Below are positions 1 to 5,412 of a stretch of 5,942 nt of DNA, piece after piece. Where the stretch lies: the NCBI GenBank assembly GCA_002401295.1, contig NVSR01000038.1, positions 1-5,942 of the forward strand, in the 5' to 3' direction. Origin of the DNA: SAR324 cluster bacterium (GTDB lineage: Bacteria > SAR324 > XYD2-FULL-50-16). The first letter of the stretch is position 1, and every line of letters starts with the position of its first letter. The position numbers and the translations under genes were made by a program. The notes beneath the pieces were generated by a model. The model saw only the letters and a program-made list of their open reading frames with translations. It searched no databases and was not told the origin of the DNA.

Positions 1-609
1 TTGATGGATGAAGTTCGGGACCTCCTCAAGCTCATACTGCCCGTTGAGGAAACTAGGCGTGTAAGTTACGAGGAACTTTTCCATGAATACTTGGGCATCA
101 ATCCCTTTCAATTAGATCATCCTCATTTTCTAGAGGTTTGCACCCAACACCAGGTACCGCTTCCCCAGGATTTGGAAGTAGCCGATAGCTCTCCGGAAGA
201 ATGGCTGGACTTCTTAATGGGCATGCTGATCGAACCCAAGTTGGGACAAGATCATCTTCTTTTTGTAGATGATTTTCCTGCAACGCAAAGCAGCCTGGCA
301 CAAACCCACCCGGAAGATTCTCAGAAGACACTGCGCTTTGAAGTTTACTATCAGGGTAAGGAGCTGGGTAATGGCTATACTGAATTGAGGGATGCGGAAG
401 AACAAAAACGTCGAATGGAAAACGAAAATCAGCTGCGCCTTGAAACAGGGAAGACAGTCTTGCCCTTAGACCCTCATCTGCAAACAGCGATGGAGCAAGG
501 TTTACCGGCTTGTGCCGGTATAGCTATGGGCTTTGACCGTATTTTAATGCTGGCCGCAGGACTGGATAGTCTGGATCAAGTGCAAAGTTTCTCCTGGAAA
601 CGATGCTGA
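1..609 (+). CDS. epmA: EF-P--(R)-beta-lysine ligase EpmA (PoxA/GenX/YjeA), 5'-truncated by window edge
   Basis: This is the C-terminal 202 residues of EpmA, a class II lysyl-tRNA synthetase paralogue without anticodon-binding domain. In the known family it adenylates (R)-beta-lysine and attaches it to a conserved lysine of elongation factor P, helping ribosomes through polyproline stretches; it acts in the cytosol. Visible family signatures are FPATQSSLAQ (residues 92-101 of the visible part), RFEVYYQGKELGNGYTEL (112-129) and class II motif 3, GIAMGFDRILML (173-184). The protein ends about ten residues after motif 3, as E. coli EpmA does. The visible start (TTG then ATG) aligns with an internal Leu-Met of E. 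coli EpmA, so neither is the real start; about 120 N-terminal residues, including motifs 1 and 2, lie upstream of the window. Ala175 in motif 3 sits where true LysRS has Gly, supporting EpmA rather than LysRS. The partner genes efp and epmB are not in view. The gene is convergent with the small gene at 634-840. Confidence 0.93.
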   Translation: MMDEVRDLLKLILPVEETRRVSYEELFHEYLGINPFQLDHPHFLEVCTQHQVPLPQDLEVADSSPEEWLDFLMGMLIEPKLGQDHLLFVDDFPATQSSLAQTHPEDSQKTLRFEVYYQGKELGNGYTELRDAEEQKRRMENENQLRLETGKTVLPLDPHLQTAMEQGLPACAGIAMGFDRILMLAAGLDSLDQVQSFSWKRC

Positions 610-633
610 CACGATTTGAAGTTGATTGATTTT

Positions 634-840
634 TCAGGCACTTTTAGAGTTTATTATGGGTTTATTTTCCATCTTGATTGCTTGATCAATCAGGATGGTT
701 GCCGTAGCCAGCAGATCCTTCTGAGAGAACCCATGCTCCATCAGACTCTTGGCTAAAGTCTTTGCCAGAATTTCTACTTCTTTAATATTTTTACAATCTG
801 TAATCGGTAGCATAGTAAACTCATAGTTTTTAAGGTTCAT
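634..840 (-). CDS. small hypothetical protein, 68 aa
   Basis: I do not recognise this protein. It is 68 residues, probably soluble and largely helical. The core from about residue 15 to 52 (KNIKEVEILAKTLAKSLMEH and the following GFSQKDLLATATILIDQAIK) has regular hydrophobic spacing, resembling two or three short helices and normal protein rather than random translation. I chose the ATG at 840 because GGTGATC (positions 855-849, reverse strand) lies 8 bases upstream and matches the extended anti-Shine-Dalgarno complement. A TTG at 864 would add eight residues, LGDGDLKS, without a better site. No signal peptide, membrane helix, cysteine pair or catalytic motif is evident. It is convergent with epmA (24-base gap) and divergent from the kinase (280-base gap). 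The same frame continues upstream through a TAG (865-867) to an ATG at 879 with a strong purine-rich site, so the start region may be degraded or regulated. Spurious ORF remains possible, but composition and ribosome-binding site favour a real gene. Confidence 0.55.
   Translation of the reverse strand: MNLKNYEFTMLPITDCKNIKEVEILAKTLAKSLMEHGFSQKDLLATATILIDQAIKMENKPIINSKSA
669..698 (+). repeat. 12-bp inverted repeat (hairpin) inside the small reverse-strand gene
   Basis: CCATC-T-TGATTG (669-680) pairs with CAATCA-G-GATGG (687-698) around a six-base loop (CTTGAT): eleven Watson-Crick pairs plus one G-U in plus-strand RNA. No U-tract follows on the plus strand, so it is not a standard intrinsic terminator, although it lies 60 bases past the epmA stop. 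In reverse-strand RNA the G-U becomes a C-A mismatch, so the fold fits a plus-strand transcript slightly better. It encodes part of the helical core of the small protein. Confidence 0.4.
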
Positions 841-864
841 ACTTTTTAGATCACCATCCCCCAA

Positions 865-879
865 CTATTCAATAAGCAT
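865..879 (-). other. candidate leader mini-ORF (M-L-I-E-stop) or broken original start
   Basis: Reading the reverse strand, ATG at 879 is followed by CTT ATT GAA TAG. The purine run GGGAGGGAGGG (891-881) ends two bases before this ATG, close to an ideal ribosome-binding site. The TAG is in frame with, and directly abuts, the TTG at 864 that continues into the small protein ending at 634. This can be read as a four-codon leader peptide that controls the gene below, or as an ancestral start lost to a nonsense mutation. Which one holds cannot be decided from one sequence. Confidence 0.3.
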
Positions 880-880
880 A

Positions 881-894
881 CCCTCCCTCCCACC
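881..894 (-). promoter_or_regulatory. G-rich run with G-quadruplex potential in the leader of the small reverse-strand gene
   Basis: The reverse strand reads GGTGGGAGGGAGGG: four G-runs (2,3,3,3) separated by single-base loops, the arrangement favoured by parallel G-quadruplexes. It lies about 40 bases upstream of the ATG at 840 in otherwise AT-rich spacer. The same run also doubles as a strong Shine-Dalgarno-like sequence for the ATG at 879, so the G-richness may have a simpler explanation. The spacing is seen directly; folding is inferred. Confidence 0.35.
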
Positions 895-1110
895 TCGCAA
901 AGATCCATCTTTCACTTCTCGATAGCTCTTTATTAATACAGCAAATCAAGCCCACTCCACTAAGAAAGCTCCTATTCATGCTCAGTAAAGGGCATTTTAT
1001 TCTTACGCATGCACCTGCTATTGCTTTCTTTTTCCATTAATGTATGCTGATTCGCAAAGCCACAGATAAAGGCATTATATATTTGTTTTTTATATCAATA
1101 ATTTTTAATT

Positions 1111-1120
1111 GGGTGGTCTG
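1111..1120 (+). promoter_or_regulatory. ribosome-binding site of the kinase gene, decides the start at 1121
   Basis: GGGTGGTCTG directly precedes the ATG at 1121. The GGGTGG core is a reasonable Shine-Dalgarno sequence with about four bases of spacing. The frame is open slightly further, to a TTG at 1109, but using that would place the ribosome-binding site inside the coding region, so ATG 1121 is preferred. From this start the protein begins with a normal signal peptide. Confidence 0.6.
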
Positions 1121-3922
1121 ATGATATCTTTACGAGCACTTCTTTTGGGACTCTTTCTTTTTTCCTTCCACCTTGGCTTTTCAGATCAGATTTTTGCTCA
1201 GGAAATCCGGAAAGATTGCGATTCTTGTCGCTTTTCGATCCATTCCTTAGAAAACCCCTTCAGTACCGTCGGTCAGTGGCTCTTCACCAGAGACGATCAT
1301 TATCAGAATAAGAACCCTCACATCGATACCAGTCACTGGAAGCTTGTCAAAACTCCCGGACCCTGGAAAAAATTTTATGAAGATGGAAAGAACTTCCAAG
1401 TTGGGTGGTATCGAGCAGAACTCTCATTCAACCCCGAACTCATCGGCACGGAAGTCGTTTTCCTGGTAGATGCCTACATGGGTAAGTTAAACGTTTATTT
1501 GGATGGACAAGAAATCTACAAGAGGACAGGGCAAGTCAATACCCAGCGTTACTATTCCATCCAGCCAGTACCCGTTCGTTTCAAAATTACCCAATTAAAA
1601 CATACACTTGCTTTTAGGGTGGATACATTCTTGATGACCGGGGTCTACCAGTTGCCCTTCGAGTTGAGGAAGTTTCGCCCTGACGACCTGAAATTAAACT
1701 TCTTCTATTTCTGGGGAGGAGAACTCCGACTAATATCCGCATCCATCCTTGCCGTATTTGGCCTTTTCTTCCTTTTAATCTATAAAAAAACTCGCTACAA
1801 ACTCTATCTTTACGCAGCACTTGCAGGAATTATTTTCTTCCCTTTCCTGGGGCTTCCCACGGATATGTTCATGCGTATTTTTCCTCCGCAAATGCTCTTA
1901 CCACTACATTATGTTGGCCTGTCGACAGTATATTTCCATTATTTATTCTCCCAGTATTTCTATAAATTCACTCCACGCTTCAATCGTTATACTTTGATTT
2001 TATATGGTGCATTAACACTAATGTTCCCCATACTGGCTATTTACCCCAATTTAGATCTATTCCAGCACCTGCGCGTGGTCTTTCTACTATTTTCGCAGTT
2101 CTTAGCCTTGAAGATGCTTCATATGCTGTATCGGGGTACTGTGGCTAAAAAACCAGGCGCAAAAATCCTGATGTTTAGTGCTTTATTTTATGCGCTTTCG
2201 TCAGGCCATGATCTTTTATTGGCCTTGGGAATCATTCAATCAGTAGCACTGGTTTTCCTGGCTGTTTTGATCATGACGGCGAATATTCTCGGAGTTGCCA
2301 GTACGGTTTTCGCGAATACCTTCTTGGAAAATAAACAGCTGGCTCAAAATCTCCAAGTCATGAACGACGGATTGGAAGACCAGATCAAACAAAGGACTCA
2401 GGAGTTAAAAGGTAAAACTGATTCCATGAAGGGGATGTTGGATCATTTACTCGAAGGAATCTTTACTTTCGGTAAGGACTATCGTATCCACCCGGAATAC
2501 TCCCAGACCTGTTTGGAGTTTTTCGGTGGCTCCCCGGATAAACTCAATCCCTTGCCGTTATTATTCAGTACTATCTCCGTGACTGCGGAGCAACTGCGGG
2601 AAACAGAAGATCCGAGCGCATTCAATTATCCCGCTACAATCAAGGATTCTTTTGACATGCTTTTTGATGATCCCGAGACCTTTAATATTTTAGAAGATTT
2701 ATTACCCCGGGAGATCACCTTACGTCATCACATTTTTACTCTCAAATACCGTATGATTGCGGGGAACAGTAGTGAGCAGCATAGGGTCATGGTGATCATT
2801 ACAGACATCACCAAAGAAAGGGAGATGCAAGCCAGAATTGCGACGGAAGAAGAACGTAACGGAATGATTGTCAAAGTTGCTTTAGACCGCAATGGTTTTC
2901 TCGAATTTCTTAAAGAACTGGATGGGGTTATCCAACGGGTTGATTTTATTTTAACCCAACCAGTATCAGCAATTGATACCAATGAGTTATTCCGACACTA
3001 CCATACACTAAAGGGAGGAGCCGCAGTTTATGGCCTAAAAAGCATAGTGAATCAAGTCCATCAGATCGAAGATAGGTTGGAACTCTATCGTAACGGCCAG
3101 AATCCCCTGGCTACGGCTGATTTACCTGACTTGCAGAAAAAAACGGAAGAACTCAAACAAACCCTGAGCAATACTCTGGAAGAACTCAGCTGTATCATTA
3201 CCGAGGAAGATATCCACGCCAAGGAACGTATCTATCCCGTTTCCGCAGGAAAAATAAAATATTTGCATGAATTTCTCAACCACAAAGTATCCCAAGAAAT
3301 GTGGCAACAGATTCAACCGGTATTGGAGACTCTCAAGAAACAGCCTATCGCTTCAGTCTTGCGTAAATATGCAACCACAGCTGAAGGCTTGGCAGAGAAA
3401 CTAGGAAAGAAAATCACCGTACGCTTAGAAGGTCTGCAAACAGAAGTATTGCATGAAAATATGGCCCCCCTCTTCAGCTCTCTGGTTCACTTAATCCGCA
3501 ATTCTGTAGACCATGGCTTGGAAACTCCCGATATCCGGTCGATGCTCGGCAAATCCGAAGTTGGCAATCTACATTTGAGTGCTCGGCAAGAAGCCAAACA
3601 AATTAGGATTACAGTTTCCGATGATGGTGGCGGTATCGATCCTGAAGGAATCCGTAACATTGCTTTGAAAAAAAACCTACTCAGTCAGGAGCAAGCATCC
3701 GTTATTTCAGATCAGGATCTCTTGCATTTGATTTTCATGCCTGGCTTTTCCACAAAAGACTCGGTGACGACTCTTTCCGGTCGAGGTGTCGGGATGGATG
3801 CCATTAAGACGGCGGTGGAATACTTAGATGGAAATATCGATATCAAGAGTACTCCCGGTCAAGGTACAACCATCGAGATTACAGTCCCTCACTATGGGAA
3901 AGAAGAACCTATGCTTTCCTAG
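1121..3922 (+). CDS. 7TMR-DISM sensor / CheA-type hybrid histidine kinase (DISM-PAS-Hpt-HATPase)
   Basis: This 933-residue inner-membrane sensor kinase starts with a signal peptide (about 1-26, ending IFA), followed by a periplasmic CDSC pair (C33, C36) and a jelly-roll, sugar-binding-like ectodomain (about 45-190; GWYRAEL and LNVYLDG are typical). Seven membrane helices follow (roughly 199-222, 225-243, 258-281, 289-307, 314-336, 346-370, 371-396), the 7TMR-DISM arrangement. Next are a coiled coil (about 398-435, with IKQRTQELK), a PAS-like domain (about 436-566, ending ITDITKERE) and an Hpt domain (about 590-690) with phosphoacceptor His628 in HTLKGGAAVYGL. A short P3-like segment (about 703-745) leads to a CheA-type ATPase (about 745-925): N box HLIRNSVDHGLE (Asn794), SDDGGGID (Asp834), FMPGFST, GRGVGMDAI (887-895) and GQGTT (913-917). 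All ATP-binding boxes and the histidine look intact. It ends just after the ATPase: no CheW-like P5 and no receiver domain. It presumably passes phosphate to a separate regulator. The ligand is unknown; bound carbohydrate is only a family-based guess. Confidence 0.9.
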   Translation: MISLRALLLGLFLFSFHLGFSDQIFAQEIRKDCDSCRFSIHSLENPFSTVGQWLFTRDDHYQNKNPHIDTSHWKLVKTPGPWKKFYEDGKNFQVGWYRAELSFNPELIGTEVVFLVDAYMGKLNVYLDGQEIYKRTGQVNTQRYYSIQPVPVRFKITQLKHTLAFRVDTFLMTGVYQLPFELRKFRPDDLKLNFFYFWGGELRLISASILAVFGLFFLLIYKKTRYKLYLYAALAGIIFFPFLGLPTDMFMRIFPPQMLLPLHYVGLSTVYFHYLFSQYFYKFTPRFNRYTLILYGALTLMFPILAIYPNLDLFQHLRVVFLLFSQFLALKMLHMLYRGTVAKKPGAKILMFSALFYALSSGHDLLLALGIIQSVALVFLAVLIMTANILGVASTVFANTFLENKQLAQNLQVMNDGLEDQIKQRTQELKGKTDSMKGMLDHLLEGIFTFGKDYRIHPEYSQTCLEFFGGSPDKLNPLPLLFSTISVTAEQLRETEDPSAFNYPATIKDSFDMLFDDPETFNILEDLLPREITLRHHIFTLKYRMIAGNSSEQHRVMVIITDITKEREMQARIATEEERNGMIVKVALDRNGFLEFLKELDGVIQRVDFILTQPVSAIDTNELFRHYHTLKGGAAVYGLKSIVNQVHQIEDRLELYRNGQNPLATADLPDLQKKTEELKQTLSNTLEELSCIITEEDIHAKERIYPVSAGKIKYLHEFLNHKVSQEMWQQIQPVLETLKKQPIASVLRKYATTAEGLAEKLGKKITVRLEGLQTEVLHENMAPLFSSLVHLIRNSVDHGLETPDIRSMLGKSEVGNLHLSARQEAKQIRITVSDDGGGIDPEGIRNIALKKNLLSQEQASVISDQDLLHLIFMPGFSTKDSVTTLSGRGVGMDAIKTAVEYLDGNIDIKSTPGQGTTIEITVPHYGKEEPMLS

Positions 3923-4124
3923 ATAAGGGTTTAAGATAAAAGGGAGGTGGCAATAACCCAGGATACTTTTGACAAGGCATTTACACTTCTGTTACCTTCG
4001 ATGTTTCTAATAATAACAAAAGGATATCCTAAGTTTTTTTAATACTTACTTTTTTCTCTTTCCTTTTGTAGCAAGATACATATGATCTCAAAGAACTATA
4101 TTTTTTACCCTTTCAGTTGCTACC
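3923..4124 (+). promoter_or_regulatory. T-rich spacer between kinase and TerB/cNMP gene, with candidate promoter
   Basis: This 202-base spacer separates two co-oriented genes and probably contains a promoter for the second. The best -10 is TATGAT (4081-4086), with a poor -35, TTTCCT (4059-4064), 16 bases upstream; it would give a leader of about 30 bases. A perfect TTGACA occurs at 3969-3974, but the sequence 17 bases downstream (TTACCT) is a bad -10. A strong Shine-Dalgarno-like AGGGAGGTGG (3941-3950) is followed by no standard start codon. A 10-base palindrome, AGGATATCCT (4021-4030), precedes seven T residues (4034-4040), but its stem is too short for a convincing terminator. The rest is pyrimidine-rich. 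Confidence 0.3.
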
Positions 4125-5381
4125 ATGAATCCACAAATCTACCAGGACTTCAACCAGATCGATGTTCTCTTAGCGGATAAAGAACGATTTTGTGCCCAAT
4201 TACAAATTGACCCGGCCTTTTACCAAGCCTTAGATCAGAGTACAAATCTTGCTGATTTGATCCAGAATCTCGTCAAAACAGAGCAGGTATCTGCCCCTGA
4301 GCTGCCCAATATGTTTTCTCGGTTAAACGGGATTGGGCAATTCGCTTTTGCGTTGATGGTAGTTTCCCAAACTACAGGATGGACAGCCGGTAGCCTGAAA
4401 ACCCTGAAGTCAGAAAAAATTCGTCCCAACCTCCTTTTTGAAAGTGGTGTAAAAATTGAAACCAACCTCTCCCCTGCGGTTCCTAATAACCTTTTAGGCA
4501 ATATCGCATGGAATTTTTTAGAGTGGATGATTTTCCCGGGACTAAAGATTGCCTACGCAGATGGTGATTTTTCAGTAGACGAGCGAGAAGCTATTTTGAC
4601 GCTGTTCTCTACTCACTGGGGATTCCGGGCTGATTTTCTAGAGGTAATGATCACGGAGACGGAAGCACAGCTCCATCATTTTGACTACCAAACGCTAACC
4701 AGGAATTTCCAACGAATCTGTGATGATTTCCCGGAAATCAACGCCAATGATATTCGTCAGGAGCTCACTGGTTATATTAAACACATCGTAGCCGCTGACG
4801 GCATCATTCACCCCAGTGAGGAAAAAGAGCTGGACGAATTGAATGCCTGCTTTTTAAGGGCGGCGGAACCGGAGAAACGCACTCCAAAAGTCAATAATTT
4901 TTGGGATTATATTTTCCACAGCTATCGCAAAGAAAAGGAAACCTCCGTCCTGGAGATCTTGCGAGGGATCCCCCTCTTTGAACAGCTCACCAGAAGGGAG
5001 CTCAAGACTGTTGCCAAGATCATTCATAGGCGAAAGTACCGGCAAGGAGAACTGCTCTTTCTCAAAGACGACCCGGGGGCGGCCATGTTTATTATTAAAA
5101 GTGGTGCTATTAATATCGTCGTACCCGACCATCACAATAACGACATGGTTCTGGCTACTTTGAAAGCCGGTACCTTTGTCGGGGAGTTGGCTCTGCTGGA
5201 TAGTTCTGCTCGCTCCGCTTCGGCCAAGGCCATCGAAGCCACAGAAGCTTTGGCTTTTTTCCGATCGGAGTTCAATAAGCTTCTGAAAACTCACCCCACT
5301 ATCGGGAGCAAGATTATGCGGGAACTGGCAATCATCATTGGCCAAAGATTGAAAGCAACCAACGAGCAATTATATAAGTAA
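4125..5381 (+). CDS. TerB-like domain / cyclic-nucleotide-binding domain fusion protein
   Basis: This 418-residue, apparently cytoplasmic protein has three parts. Residues 1 to about 130 match no family I recognise; a hydrophobic stretch (about 68-84, GQFAFALMVVSQTTGW) may pack internally. Residues about 130-245 look TerB-like, helical with two acidic motifs, ADGDFSVDERE (145-155; Asp146, Glu153) and ADGIIHPSEEKEL (224-236; Asp225, Glu232), the twofold pattern of tellurite-resistance TerB and DjlA-type domains, where acidic residues can bind metal. Residues about 278-410 form a cNMP-binding domain: entry helix with IPLFEQLTRREL, then a phosphate-binding cassette, FVGELALLDSSARSASA (351-367), including Gly353, Glu354 and Arg363, the residues expected to contact the cyclic nucleotide. 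There is no HTH after it, so it is not a Crp/Fnr-type transcription factor. ATG 4125 is the only start available: upstream in frame there is no ATG, GTG or TTG before a TGA at 4083. No Shine-Dalgarno sequence is visible. It lies 31 bases upstream of the transporter gene, probably in one operon. Confidence 0.85.
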   Translation: MNPQIYQDFNQIDVLLADKERFCAQLQIDPAFYQALDQSTNLADLIQNLVKTEQVSAPELPNMFSRLNGIGQFAFALMVVSQTTGWTAGSLKTLKSEKIRPNLLFESGVKIETNLSPAVPNNLLGNIAWNFLEWMIFPGLKIAYADGDFSVDEREAILTLFSTHWGFRADFLEVMITETEAQLHHFDYQTLTRNFQRICDDFPEINANDIRQELTGYIKHIVAADGIIHPSEEKELDELNACFLRAAEPEKRTPKVNNFWDYIFHSYRKEKETSVLEILRGIPLFEQLTRRELKTVAKIIHRRKYRQGELLFLKDDPGAAMFIIKSGAINIVVPDHHNNDMVLATLKAGTFVGELALLDSSARSASAKAIEATEALAFFRSEFNKLLKTHPTIGSKIMRELAIIIGQRLKATNEQLYK

Positions 5382-5412
5382 ACGACACAAAGCTATCTCC
5401 CAAAACTAAAGT

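Larger units (their letters stand above)
841..1120. promoter_or_regulatory. divergent intergenic spacer between small gene and kinase gene
   Basis: This 280-base spacer must hold promoters for both flanking genes. For the kinase two weak sigma70-like possibilities are visible: TTGCTT (1021-1026) with 16 bases to TATGCT (1043-1048), and TTCGCA (1051-1056) with 19 bases to TATATA (1076-1081). Neither is close to consensus in both boxes, so I do not choose between them. A near-repeat, TAAAGGGCATT (986-996) and TAAAGGCATT (1067-1076), occurs 80 bases apart. The reverse-strand half contains the G-rich run and mini-ORF described separately. I see no terminator, riboswitch, tRNA or mobile-element end. 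Confidence 0.35.

Noticed and set aside
98..405. Reverse-strand open frames opposite epmA
   Set aside because: The forward frame matches EpmA throughout; the reverse frames have no motif or start signal.
587..601. GTTTC-TCCTG-GAAAC hairpin at the end of epmA
   Set aside because: Only five pairs, within coding sequence, and no T-tract follows, so it is not a supported terminator.
924..970. Imperfect inverted arms AGCTCTTTATTA and TAAGAAAGCT
   Set aside because: Arms differ by a mismatch and an indel with a 25-base gap; no supported structure.
895..1059. TCGCAAAG occurring at 895-902 and 1052-1059
   Set aside because: A single repeated 8-mer in a 280-base spacer is within chance expectation.
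3895..3921. Hairpin GGAAAG/CTTTCC spanning the kinase stop
   Set aside because: Eleven-base loop, about eight pairs with one G-U, and no U-tract; too weak to call a terminator.
3969..3997. Perfect -35 TTGACA upstream of the TerB/cNMP gene
   Set aside because: The hexamer at proper spacing, TTACCT, matches the -10 consensus poorly; a lone hexamer in 200 bases can occur by chance.
4854..5369. 171-residue reverse-strand open frame opposite the cNMP domain
   Set aside because: It lies entirely antisense to a strongly supported cNMP-binding domain, has no ribosome-binding site or recognisable motif, and its composition is that of a shadow frame.
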